Made by a program: the position numbers and the translations under genes
Part shown: positions 43,421-54,900 of the stretch, in pieces
How the letters are laid out: each line of letters starts with the position of its first letter
How positions within the stretch are numbered: the stretch's first letter is position 1
NCBI GenBank assembly: GCA_001632425.1
Contig: KV425561.1
Span: forward strand, 1-64,000
From: Neolentinus lepideus HHB14362 ss-1
Taxonomy: Eukaryota > Basidiomycota > Agaricomycetes > Gloeophyllales > Gloeophyllaceae
DNA length: 64,000 nt
Direction of reading: 5' to 3'
Notes under the pieces: generated by a model
What the model was told of the DNA's origin: nothing
The model's database searches: none
The model's input: only the letters and a program-made list of their open reading frames with translations

Positions 43421-45536
43421 ATGTATTTCCTGAGGCGTTCAGCTTTCCGGCATACTTCCACTTATCGATCACTCTACTTACGTCCAGGAACAAAACCAAG
43501 TCGTGCGATGGCGACAATGAACATCGAGTCTGCTCAGGCGACACTGGTCAGCCTAGAGGAGGAAGTCACAAGGCAGACTGCTCTTGTCAACGAACTCCGG
43601 ACAACGAACGCGGATGCCCGTGCATTGGATGAGGCAAAGAAGAAGTTGGGTGAACTCAAGAAGGCCCTAGCGCTGAGCAAGGGAGCAGGTGGGAGTAAGG
43701 AAGGAAAGAAGAAGGAGCGGTTATTGCTAAAGACCGCCAAGGTGTGTGCAAGCAAACGGGCCAATATATTTCAAAAGTGAATCTCATAAATTAGGGCACG
43801 CGAGACTACGGACCATCCGAGATGCACTGCCGTGAACACATCGAGCGAACCGTGAAGTCTGTCTTCTCGCTATACGGAGGCTCCCAGCTCGATACGCCCG
43901 TCTTCGAGCGGAAAGACATCCTGACAGACAAGTACGGCGAGGACGCGAAGCTCATATTCGACTTGATGGACCAGGGAGGCGAGCAGCTTGCGCTACGATA
44001 CGACCACACCGTCCCTCTCGCACGGTGGCTAGCGATGCAAGGTTCGGCGGTCGGAGCCAGCGGACAAAGTAAGATCTGGCAGGTTGGGAAGGTGTACAGA
44101 CGAGATAATCCTGTGATGAGCAAGGGACGGATGAGGGAGTTCTCTCAAGCTGTACGTGCTTGAGATCCCACTGGTATGATTCTTCTAACAAAACTGTAGG
44201 ACTTTGACATCTCTGGTGTTTGGGATCCGATGATTCCAGATGCCGAGCTGATCTCGTTATTGAGCACTATCCTGTCACGACTAGATGTGGGTGATTTCAT
44301 GATTAAGGTGAGTAGCAGAACAAATGTTCGGCCATCTCGACTAACCGGGACAGATTAACCACCGTAAAATTCTGGACGGTATCTTTGAAGTGTGCGGTGT
44401 CCCACCAGAAAAGATTCGGACGATCTCCTCCGCTGTGGACAAACTCGACAAGGTACGCCATACCCTATCCATCAGAGCAGTACAACATCCTCATTTCACT
44501 CCCAGCTACCCTGGGCAGATGTCAAGAAAGAGATGACGGACGAGAAAGGCCTCGACGAGTCAATAGCAGACAAGATCGGCGAGTACGTGAAACTCAAAGG
44601 CGGACCTGCCTTGCTCGACCAGCTCAAAGCAGACGAGACCCTCATGGCAAATAAAAGCGCCAAGCAAGGCGCAGATGAGATGACAATACTGTTCACATTG
44701 CTCAGAGCATACCGCTGTCTCGAGAAGGTAGTTGTGCTCATCCGCTCGCGTTCCGCACATAGCTAAACACCCCACAGGTCTCCTTTGACATGTCACTAGC
44801 CCGCGGGTTAGACTACTACACCGGCCTGATCTACGAAGCCGTCGTCGAAGCCTCCGCGCCGCCAGGATTCAAGTCTGCTGACGCACTCGCCGGGTCCACA
44901 TCCCCACCCGCGCCGAAAGAGAAGAAAAAGAAGACGCCCAAGTCCACTGACGGCTCTGTCGAGGACGACGAGGAGATCGACGAGTCGCAGGTCGGCGTGG
45001 GGTCGATCGCCGCGGGCGGGCGGTACGACAACCTCGTCGGGTCCTTCCTCGCGTCCGCCGCGGGCGACGAGAAGAAGGCCAAGGGCGGGCTGCCGTGCGT
45101 GGGCGTGAGCATCGGGCTCGACCGCGTGTTCGCGATCGTCTGGCCGAAGTGGGTCGAGCGGGGCACGCGCACCAAGGACACAGTGGTGTACGTGATGAGC
45201 GCGGGCGACGGGTTGCTGGAGGAGCGGATCGCGCTGGTGCGGGAGTTGCGGGAGGCGGGGATCACTGCGGATTTCTTGGCCAAGGCGAAGCCGAAGCTGC
45301 CCGCGCAGTTTTTGGCGGGGGAGAAGGATGAGGTGCCGTTTGCGGTGATTTTGGGTGGGGATGAGTTGAGGCAGGGCTTGGTGACGGTGAAGGAGCAGAA
45401 ATGGGAGATGGTGCCTGGCCAGGGCAAGACGAAGATTGAGAGCGCGGATAAGGGAACACAAGTGAAGAGGTCGGAGTTGATTGACTGGCTAAAGACCCGC
45501 GAAGGTTGGAAGGCCTGGCAGGGAGGTGAGTTTTAG
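43421..45536 (+). CDS. hts1: Histidyl-tRNA synthetase, dual start (mitochondrial and cytosolic)
   Basis: This class II synthetase charges tRNA-His. The first ATG (43,421) gives a 29-residue leader, [20 protein letters not shown] and on to PSRA, rich in Arg, Ser and Tyr with no acidic residue: a textbook mitochondrial presequence. A second in-frame ATG at 43,508 ([10 protein letters not shown]) gives the cytosolic form with a WHEP-like helical N-domain. The core has GTRDYGP, motif 2 (FERKD and [16 protein letters not shown]), the histidine loop RGLDYYTG, and [10 protein letters not shown] Lys-rich acidic insert interrupts before the last motif, [10 protein letters not shown]. The anticodon-binding domain follows and ends KAWQGGEF. 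Five short introns. One gene serving both compartments is known for yeast HTS1. The leader lies just after an inverted repeat copy. Confidence 0.95.
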
Positions 45537-45729
45537 GTGATTTCTTCTACCGTGTGTTACACGTGGTGGATCCAGAAGTATGAACTGTAGAATTTACTTC
45601 TATGCTCTAGATTACATATCATAAACTGCAGACCGAGCACGCTGAGAGGCATCATGACGTTCATAGGTAATTAGCTAACTCGATACCTATTCCATAATAC
45701 AACAAGGATTAACTTGGCTTTATATTCCT

Positions 45730-46564
45730 CTAATCTTCATCCTCCGATCCAGAGCCAGAACCTTCGCCTTCCTCTCCTTCATCATCTGGAAGTACCATAA
45801 GCGTGATGTCTCAAGATAACACGTGGAACTATCGCACCTGACGCAATATCGTCACGAGATACACTGTTCTGTGCTTGAGCCTTGCGGATTAGCGTCTTGA
45901 TCTCGGTGTCTCCTGGGTTAAGGAGGTCTGCAACAGTGTCGCCGTTCTTATCCTTAATCCTGTGAGGAAGACATATCTAGCAGCGGACATAGGCGAAGAA
46001 ATACACGACATACGTTACATCGGCACCCGCTTCCAGTAGGCTCTCAACCACGGCTTTCCTCACCTCTGGATCTTCAATCCTGACGGCGAGATGCAGAGGC
46101 GTCGCCTTCTCCAAGCGGTTAACGGGATCCACGTCGCAGTCTTCATGAGACAGTATGTGTTCGAGGACATCAAACGAGGCGTGCGACGCGCTGTTCGAGA
46201 GTCAGACAGGGTAGTGACTAGAAATCCATACTGATACATACTTACGCGTAGTGAAGTGCTGAAACCGACGTAATACGATCGTTAGATTCAGCTCGAGCAG
46301 TCTAGTAACTAGCCACACCTGTGTTCCCTAAGCTATGACGAAGTTTAAGCTCCTATTCTATAGAGACAACAGTCCACACGCACCCATCCTGAAAGTTTAT
46401 GTCAAATCCGCCCTCGTCAAACACTTCGAGGAGCATGTCCTCGTTGTCATCACGCGCAGCTGCGAGCAGTCTTTCGTCTAGGTCGGTGTAAGGCCGGAGT
46501 TTCAAAGAAGTGTAAGAACTTGGGCATACTGTTACTAGCTCCCTTCGGTGGTTCTGTTGCCATT
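45730..46564 (-). CDS. Ankyrin-repeat protein with microexons
   Basis: A small protein (about 190 residues) of ankyrin repeats with an acidic tail. The start is ATG at 46,564 (MATEPPKGASN); a 52-nt intron leads to NERLLAAARDDNEDMLLEVF. The repeat core GLGNTALHYAASHAS is assembled from a 14-nt exon (46,319-46,332) and a 13-nt exon (46,246-46,258) between normal exons. A second repeat reads ATPLHLAVRIEDPEVRKAV, followed by LLEAGADVT and IKDKNGDTVADLL. The tail ends DDEGEEGEGSGSGSEDED, with TAG at 45,730-45,732. The joined exons match the ankyrin consensus exactly, which supports the tiny exons. It is probably a cytosolic or nuclear adaptor; the partner is unknown. It converges with the synthetase gene. 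Confidence 0.88.
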
Positions 46565-47143
46565 TCAATGCTGAATAGTGGAAGGAATTGGGAGATCCAC
46601 GGAAGGGTGATAGGACGTAGCGTCCCTGATTTGGATCTGTCGGCGATCGTATGGATGGTGGGAACTACGCTTCGCCTTGTGCGATCGCTGCGCAGCCTCG
46701 CCCGAGGTCCACCTCGGCAACTTGAACTTGACTTTCAACCCTTTCACTCTCACGTACTTCTCGACGGAGACCGTATAAAGTTGTGGATATCAGCTGTGAG
46801 CAGCAGCGCGTGTAGCGGTAGCAATTCTCTAAGTGTCGTGCAGTAATACGTATGATACACAGCATAGAGGAAACTGCTATTAGGAGGTAGGAGTTTCACT
46901 CTCAGCTTGATATATGTCCTATCTGCAGTCCAAATGGGTTAAGATGGAGGATTACAAAGATCTTGATGCAGACGATTTAGATGCCCTATGTCGCTTATGC
47001 AGCCAACACGTAATCTCTAAACTTGCTTCAGGTACTACATACATCCTTGCACATCCCGTTACGCCGTGAACTTAAAAGCGTTTCGGTTTCTTTACCAGAG
47101 GAGGTGCATTTGGAACAAATCATCGTAAAGACGAATAACCAGA
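46565..47143. other. Divergent promoter spacer, right part duplicated
   Basis: Lies between the ankyrin gene and transcription-factor gene A. From about 46,808 onward it matches, in inverted order, the region upstream of gene B (to about 55,625), including GAGGAAAYTGCTRTTAGGAG and GTCCAAATGGGTTAAGA. So the duplication includes about 340 bp of putative promoter and 5' UTR. Small indels distinguish the copies. No separate gene. Confidence 0.6.
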
Positions 47144-50100
47144 ATGGAAGCGGGGGCAGAAGATCTCGGTGGTGCACAGTTCATACTCGAGCCATCAGGA
47201 AGAGTGCGCAAGCAGAAAGGGACGCGTCGGCGTCCAGGACGGGTACCAGTGTCGTGCGCGGAATGCCGGAGGTGAGTTCGTATTTGCACAATGAATACCA
47301 TCAACTTTCATTCCATCGACCGGTATAGGTTGAAAGTACGATGTGACCGTAAAGTGTGTCAGTCCTAAAGATTCTCGGCGGTGAGAAATGAGGAAACAAC
47401 TTCGGATTTGGTAGGCTCCTTGCGAGGGATGTATCAAGAGGGGTTGCGCGAGTATTTGCCCAGACGGATCTTTGGTCGTCGACAAGAACAATCGGCATGT
47501 CAAATTGCTTTCTCAAAGATTTCTCTCGCACTGACCATAATGTACCAGCCTTGTCCTATCCAACACTGAAGAGCTGCACGACGAGATTGATAACCTTCGT
47601 CTCCGCTTGCTGGAAGTTAATGAGGAATTGCGTATCGCCAAGGAAGCTGCTAGTGCAGGTAGCAGCAGTGGCAGCAGCAGGAGCAGGTCCTCACCGCGGA
47701 CTGACAGTGTTTGTCCAGGCGACAATGACTCCCCAGCTTGCACTTCGATGGGGTCTTCGAGTCACAGCGGATTGGGCGCCGACTCGCTGTCGGTGGAAGA
47801 CGAGAATTTCATAGATGCCTTCGGTAGTCTATCCTCTCGATATCTGCGAGATTTTCGGCATTGAGAACGACCTTGCTAGGGTCTTTGACTATCGGTCCAC
47901 GAGGAGAAACCAAGTTCTTTGGGAAGACCGCTCGCTCAGAGGTACATATTTCCAGGCTTCCATGATCTATCTCACTGCATATCTTGTGACAGTTTCTCAT
48001 CTTAGTAAGTTCGACCAACCGTAGTTACTAATGTCATCCAAAATCTTCAATAACATATACAGGCCAACACCCGGCGACCGTTTCAAAATGTCCAATTTCA
48101 TGGCCTTTCCCAAAGGATCTTGGATGCCTCAACATCTGTCCCCCAGTGCTACCGGCGATCGACTGCTTCTGAGGAGAGTATACGGAGAGAGCTGCACCAG
48201 GCCTTACCAACGCTGTCGGAGGCCTGCCGGCTCTGCGAGATCTTTCTGGAGCACGGGAAATATATGTTAGTGAAGATACGACTGTCGGGCTGCATTCTGT
48301 CCTGTGATGCTAATCGTCCCCGCGTGTCCAGGTATTACCCTCTACAGAGATCCGTGGTTTTCGACGAGATAATACCCAATGTCTACAGATCCGGGTATGT
48401 ACACCGCTCTAATGAGTGAATTCACATTACCCATGATGCCATCTAGCCTGCCAACGCTCGATTCTATTGATTATGTCTCTCTGCTATTCATCATCTTCGC
48501 CTACGCCACATACGCCGACCCATCGCTACAGGCCTACCACCCACTTGCGGACAACTACTACATCTACTCGCGCGTAGCTCTCAATTGTATGCCGTCCTTG
48601 ACGGAGACGACAGTGACATGGGTGCAAGCATACGTACGTGATGCTTAGTACTAACTCTGCTGTCCTAAAATGACGTGAATGCAGGCTTACCAATCTCAAT
48701 TTGTGGAGCTTCGAGATTTCGAAGGCACGAGTATGGCGTGGATAGATATCAGTAACGCGTTCAAGTTTGGTCAGAGCGTAAGTGCTTGAATGTCAACTGT
48801 CGTGAATATACGCTGACTGTGTTACCTTAGATCGGACTTCGTATGTGTTTACTGCCTATAAATGACTTCATACCAACCTCTTGCAGATTTGAAGAGCAGC
48901 AGATGGCATCTGGACGAAAAGACGTCGCTGAAGCGTACTTACCTCTTCTGGCACCTTTTTGTAGGAGATGCGTGGCTGGTACGCGATGCACTATCATCTC
49001 ATTGATTGTTCTTACTCGCCACAGAGTTTCAGCTATGGGAGACCTCCTTCCATAGACCTCCAATACATCGAATGCGGCATGCCTACCACCTGCGAAGAAG
49101 AGCAGATCATGGACAAGGATGGTAACAAGCATCCTGGCTGTGAGCATTCACTAACTTTTCAACGTCATTCGCGACCGTAATGATCTATTTAGTCAGTGAA
49201 GTGATGATTCGCTTTGCAATTATGTTGCGCACAGTAATCATGCCCACTGCGTTCGCGGCAAGGATGCCACTGTACACCGACATCCTGGATTTGGATCGCA
49301 GATTGCGGGAGCTTTACGTACCCATGCCACTCCGTCCCTTCTGCGTCGAGTTGGACCATCAGAGTCCTGTGTACGTGCACATGCAGCGGTGGACGATCTT
49401 GTCCTACAGAGAAACGAGTAAGTTTTCGATGGTCTTGAATCTCTTCTTAGATTTCTGATGAGAATCTTGTAGCGCTGCTTCATTTACACAGAGGCTACTT
49501 TGCACAAGCTATACAAGACAACCCAGAAGATCCGCTGAAGCATAAATATGGATTATCGGTCATTGCTGCATACCGTTCTGCCTACCGTTTAATCAAATAC
49601 ATGAGTGAACTGTACTCGAAGGACCCGTTCCCGATAGAACGGATGAGTCTAGCGTGGTCTCATGTGCTCACTGCCTCAGTGAGTGACTATAGTTCTGCAT
49701 TTGAACGTGGATGTTGACTGTTATCCTGTTGGTAGATTGTAATGTGTCTCCTCGTCACTCGGTCCCGGCCATCGAAAATATCAAGATACGCACTAAAATC
49801 ACTGGACGTTGCGCATTCGCTATTCGAGCGCGCTGCGAAGACAAGCCACGCGGCCGCGCACAGTCTGGTATAGCAATCTCCACTTACCTCTCGTCTCAAT
49901 ATGAGACTAACAAATTATATTAGGACATCGTCCAAAAGCTGCACGGCTTGGCTCACAGCGCGTTCGACGATATACCTTCCCGCACTGGCAGTCCCGTTCT
50001 AGCCGTTTCCGAACTGGAAAGGCTGCACGGCAAGACCACTCTGATGGATCACCCAGAATCTCCAACTGTTTACCCTACTGCAGTCCTTTACACTTCTGCC

Positions 50101-50530
50101 AGTGCGAGCCCATCAATGCCCGAGGACAATCAGTTCTTCGCGAGCTTGCCGGAGAACGTGCACCCCACGATCATGAACGACATGAGGGCTTTCGAGGGTC
50201 GGGCGCCGGTTTTGCAGACGCTGCAGAGCATGTTCGACGTCCCGCCGGAGCCTGCGAGCGTGCCCCAGGAAGCTTACACCGGCGGCTGGGACTTTGGCGG
50301 GTTTGACTGGAATCAGTATGGCGTGCAGCAGGCGCCGAGCGTGGGCAGCCAGGAACAGCCTCTTATACTCGACTCGACGTGGCAGAATTTTGTGGAGCAG
50401 TTGAGGATTCAGCAGTTTTGATCGATGTGGACGGTTTCATGGCAATTGTGTGCAATTTCTTGGTTGTATTGTATAAAATGTATGTATCATACGACCTGCT
50501 TCATTTATGTGCAGAAAGCGCGAAGGACCG
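46808..50530 (+). repeat. Left arm of a large inverted duplication
   Basis: This arm carries promoter, gene A and about 110 bp of 3' flank. It is similar throughout, exons and introns, to the reverse complement of 51,955-55,625. Exons are about 95 percent identical by eye; some introns are rearranged or diverged. The end points are estimates from visible loss of similarity. Confidence 0.85.
47144..50421 (+). CDS. Zn2Cys6 fungal transcription factor, copy A
   Basis: A binuclear zinc-cluster regulator. The start MEAGAEDLGGAQFILEPSGR leads into a basic stretch and the zinc cluster SCAECRRLKVRCDRKAPCEG plus CIKRGCASICPDG (C-x2-C-x6-C-x5-C-x2-C-x8-C), split by two introns. A heptad-like segment, NTEELHDEIDNLRLRLLEV, should mediate dimerisation. 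The following region includes FIDAFGSLTIGPRGETKFFG. The fungal-specific middle domain contains YVSLLFIIFAYATYADPSLQ, then SYGRPPSIDLQYIECGMP. The tail is acidic/Gln-rich and ends TWQNFVEQLRIQQF. Odd features: a GC-AG intron (47,495-47,548) and very short exons of 12 nt (47,993-48,004) and 10 nt (48,831-48,840). No lesion seen. Target genes are unknown. Confidence 0.9.
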
Positions 50531-50863
50531 CTGTTTGCCATATACTCGACCATCAGTGCGACACAGTTCGAGCACTTGAGAAGAAGAATAAGAGCAAACC
50601 AATTATGACGAGCTGTAACGGCTGGCTGATAGTAACACAAGATAAACGTTATTCGGAAGCATGCATCGCTACGGGGTTGACTTTCCAGACGCAGACACGT
50701 GAAGCTTCTGCGGTGTGGTACAGAGCGTGTGGCTTAAGTCTTCGTTGGTCATATTTGTAAAACATCACGTGATCTGCGGAAGATCATGTGAGCTCCGGTT
50801 GTGACTAGAAGGGTGACAAGGAACCCAGCTCACTTCTGTCCGAAATACATGTACAAGCGTAAC

Positions 50864-51731
50864 TTAAGAACTCGCATCATTTCCGTGCCGTGCTCTACGA
50901 GTCTCGACCTTCTTGTGCGACAAAGTATCATCCGCCTCCTCACGCTCGCTACCTGTATCATCGGCATCCGAGTCCCTCGCCTCGGTTGTTCCATTCCTAT
51001 CACCACCGGACTCAAGCTTTGATCTTTTAGCGCTATGACTGTTCTTGACAGCGCCCTCCGAATACTGGGCTTTATACTCGTCTTCGGCCGCATGGTCGCT
51101 GCCAGCTGCCTCCTCTGGTTGTGGGCCTTCCTCTGCCTGTTCGTTGTTTACCTCGTCCATCGCTTTCACTGGGTCCTAGATGATCAAGAGATGAATGTCT
51201 AGTCTCGCTGGCATCTCTACGTTACTCACATGGCCCCAGTTCTTCAAACTAGGCGAGAGTTACAGATGTATTAGAACATGCCGACTGCTCGAGAAGGAGG
51301 CTCTTACCTGATGGTGCTCTTCGTGTTCTCCAACTCCTCTCTAGTCTTTGTCTCCTTCAAGTGGTCTTCCTGGGCCAGATGACGCCCTATATACCTAACC
51401 GTGTCACGTCAGCACGCACAGCGGCGGAACTCTATATATTCATCGCAACGCACCCAGTCACCTTCCTCATATGGTCAACGTCCTTCTGCCAACGCGATCA
51501 ACCACTTCGCATTATTATACGCTAGAAACTATCCCTCACGTCATCGTACTGCTCCGGATTCTTATTCGGGTTCCTCTTCAATATCTCTGCGATCTTCTTC
51601 GCACTCTCCAACCCTACCCCGGTGCCAGCCTCCTTACTCTTGTCTCCGTCGAGCCACTCCTCCAGCTCCTCCGCGCTCATGTTCACCCTGTCGTTAAATT
51701 TCTCGATCACTTCACTTTTCGGCTTGACCAT
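50864..51731 (-). CDS. DUF3140-domain protein in the inverted-duplication spacer
   Basis: Five or six exons join into one protein of about 200 residues starting MVKPKSEVIEKFNDRVNMSA. The segments EELEEWL, GLESAKKIAEILKRNPNKNP, DVDHMRKVTGYIGRHLAQ and SLKNWGHDPVKA follow the layout of DUF3140, a small family common in bacteria and of unknown biochemical role (recalled, not searched). The fungal protein adds an acidic, disordered C-tail with basic KRSKLE and RRARHG islands, ending NDASS; the stop is at 50,864-50,866. It is the only gene in the spacer between the near-identical transcription-factor genes A and B. Open codons upstream of the ATG cover the TATA box, so I do not extend the start. 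Confidence 0.78.
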
Positions 51732-51806
51732 AGTGCGCGCGGTAGTGTAAAAAGGTGCAGACGGTAGACTGGAGGGAGATTTTTGCGGCGGGAACGATCT
51801 TGGCAG

Positions 51807-51814
51807 GTTTATAT
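51807..51814 (-). promoter_or_regulatory. TATA box of the DUF3140 gene
   Basis: TATATAAA on the minus strand, 76-83 bases upstream of the chosen ATG (51,731). Position and sequence fit a core TATA element with a 5' UTR of about 45 nt. It also argues that the upstream open codons, which look like a mitochondrial leader, are not translated. Confidence 0.5.
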
Positions 51815-51954
51815 AGCGCAGTGCACGCAGGCGGCTGACAGCCATTGCCATTGCCTTCGACCTGGGTCTCGGACGTATCGCCGCCACCATGTCGTCAACT
51901 TGTCTGTTGCGGCTGACAGTCGGTCCGAATTGATAGAGCAGCCTAACACTAGTA

Positions 51955-54900
51955 GTGGTCCTTCGCGATGTCTGCTCATAAACAAAGTAGGTCGTACAAT
52001 ACATATATGCTATACAAGAAGTTCCACATAAAATGCCATGAAACCGTTCATATCCATCAAAACTGCTGAATCCTCAACTGCTCCACAAAACTCTGCCACG
52101 TCGAGTCGAGCATCAGAGGCTGCTCCTGGCTGCCCATGCTCGGCACCTGCTGCGCGCCATACTGATTCCAATTAACCCCGCCAAAGTCCCAGCCGCCGGT
52201 GTAGGCTTCCTGGGGCACGCTCGCAGGCTCCGGCGGGACGTCGAACATCAGCGCCTGCAGAACTGGCACACTACCCTCGAAAGCCATCATGTCGTTCATG
52301 ATCGTGGGGTGTACGTTCTCCGGTAGGCTCGCGAAGAACTGATTGTCCTCGGGCATTGATGAGCTCGCAGAAGGGTAAAGGACTGCAGTAGGGTCGGCAG
52401 CGAGAGATTCTGGGTGGTTCGTCAGAGTGGTCTTGCCGTGCAGCCTTTCCAGTTCTGAAACGGCTAAAACAGGGCTGCCAGTGCGGGAAGGCATATCGTC
52501 GAGTGCACTGTGAGCTAAGCCGTGCAGCTTTCGGACAATGTCCTGGTATAATTTGTTAGTCTCATATTGAGACGAGAGGTAAGTGAAGATTGTTGTACCA
52601 GACTGTGCGCAGCCGCGTGGCTTGTCTCCGCGGCGCACTCGAATAGCGAATGTGCAACGTCCAGTGATTTTAGTGCGTATCTTGATATCTTCGATGGCCG
52701 GGAACGAGTGACGAGGAGACACATCACAATCTACCGACAGGATCACATCCACGTTCAAAGGCAGAACTATGATCACTCACTGAGGCTGTGAGCGCATGAG
52801 ACCACGCTAGACTCATCCGTTCCATGGGAAACGGGTCCTTCGAATACAGTTCACTCATGTATTTGATTAAACGGTAGGCAGAGCGGTATGCAGCAATGAC
52901 CGATAATCCGTATTTATGCTTCAGCGGATCTTCTGGGTTGTCTTGTATAGCTTGTGCAAAGTAGCCTCTGTGTAAATGAAGCAGCGCTACAAGATTCTCA
53001 TCAGAAATCTGAGAAGAAATTCAAGAGACCATTGAAAACTTACTCGTTTCTCTGTAGGACAAGATCTTCCACCGCTGCATGTATATGTACATAGGACTCT
53101 GATGATCCAACTCGACGCAGAAGGGACGGAGTGATACGGGCACGTAGAGCTCCCGCAATCTGCGATCCAAATCCAGGATGTCGGTGTACAGTGGCATCCT
53201 TGCCGCGAACGCAGTGGGCATGATTACTGTGCGCAACATAATTGCAAAGCCAATCATCACTTCGATGTCTAAATACATCATTACGGCTGCGGATAATGTT
53301 AAAATAGTTAGTGAATGCTCACAGCCAGGATGCTTGTTACCATCCTCGTCCGTGGACTGCTCTTCTTCGCCGGTGGTAGGCATACCGCATTCGATGTATT
53401 GGAGGTCTATGGAAGGAGGTCTCCCATAACTGAAACTCTGTGGCGAGTAAGAACAACCGATGAAATGCGTGCGCATCGCGTACCAGCCATGCGTCTCCGA
53501 AAAAGAGCTGCCAGAAGAGGTAAGTACGTTGGCGCGACGTCTTGTCGTCCAAATGCCACCTGCTGCTTTTCAAATCTGCAAGAGGTTAGCAAAGCCATGC
53601 ATTAGCAGTAAACACGTACGAAGTCCGATCTAGTGGAACAAAGTCGGCCTATATTCACGACAATTGACAATCAAGCACTTACGCTCTGACCAAACTTGAA
53701 CGCATTACTAATGTCTATCCACGCCATACTTGTACCTTCGCAATCTCTCAGCTCCACAAATTGAGATTGGTAAGCCTGCACTCGCGTCATTTCAGGACAA
53801 CAGAATTATTATCAAGTATCACGTACGTATGCTTGCACCCATATCACTGTCGTCTCTGTCAAGGATGGCATAGAATTGAGAGCTACACGCGAGTAGATGT
53901 AATAGTTATCCGCGAGTGGGTGGTAGGCCTGTAGCGAGGGGTCTGCGTATGTGGCATAGGCGAAAATTATGAATAGAAGAGAGACATAATCAATAGCATC
54001 GAGCGTTGGCAGGCTGGGTACCGTCATGGGTGGTGTGATTTCACTCATTAGAGCGGTGTACATACCCGGATCTGTAGACATTGGGTATTATCTCGTTGAA
54101 AACTACGGATCTCTGTAGAGGGTAATACCTGGACACGCGGGGACGATTAGCATCACAGGACAGAATGCGGCCCGACAGTCGTATCTTCACTAACATATAT
54201 TTCCCGTGCTCCAGAAAGATCTCGCAGAGCCGGCAGGCCTCCGACAGCGTTGGTAAGGCCTGGTGCAGCTCTCTCCGTATACTCTCCTCAGAAGCAATCG
54301 ATCGCCGGTAACACTGAGGGACAGATGTTGAGGCGTCCAAGATCCTTTGGGAAAGGCCATGAAAATGGATATTTTGAAACGGTCTGCGGGTGTTGGCCTG
54401 TATATGTTATTGGAGCTTTTCGATGACATGAAAAAGCACATTTAATTGAACTTACTAAGATGAGAAACTGTCACAAGATATGCAGTGAGATGGATGAAAA
54501 AGGAGTCGGGAAACATGTACCTCTGAGCGGGCAGTCTTCCCAAAGAACTTGGTTTCTCCTCGTGGACCGATAGTCAAAGACCCTAACATGGTCGTTCTCA
54601 ATGCCGAAAATCTAGGCAGATATCAAGAGAGTCTACCGAAGGCATCTATGAAATTCTCGTCTTCCACCGACTGCGATTCGACGCCCAACCCGCTATGACT
54701 CGAGGACTCTGCCGAAGTGCAAGCCGGCGAGCCATTGTCGCTTGGACAACCACTGTCGGTCTGCGGTGAGGACCTGTTGCTGCTTCTGCCACTGCTGCTA
54801 TCTGCACTAGCAGCTTCCTTGGCGATACGCAATTCCTCTTTCACTTCCAGCAAGTGGAGGCGAAGGTTATCAATCTCGTCGTGCAGCTCTTCAGTGTTGG

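Noticed and set aside
44808..45461. 217-codon frame on the minus strand
   Set aside because: Antisense shadow of the GC-rich 3' part of the histidyl-tRNA synthetase gene.
46907..47071. Open frame beginning MSYLQSKWVKMEDYKD upstream of gene A
   Set aside because: The matching region upstream of gene B has an indel and no equivalent frame; better explained as promoter or 5' UTR.
51732..51900. Mitochondrial presequence in front of the DUF3140 protein (open codons rich in Arg, ending PFYTTART)
   Set aside because: The open codons run through a TATATAAA box at 51,807-51,814, so most of the stretch should lie upstream of the transcript start.
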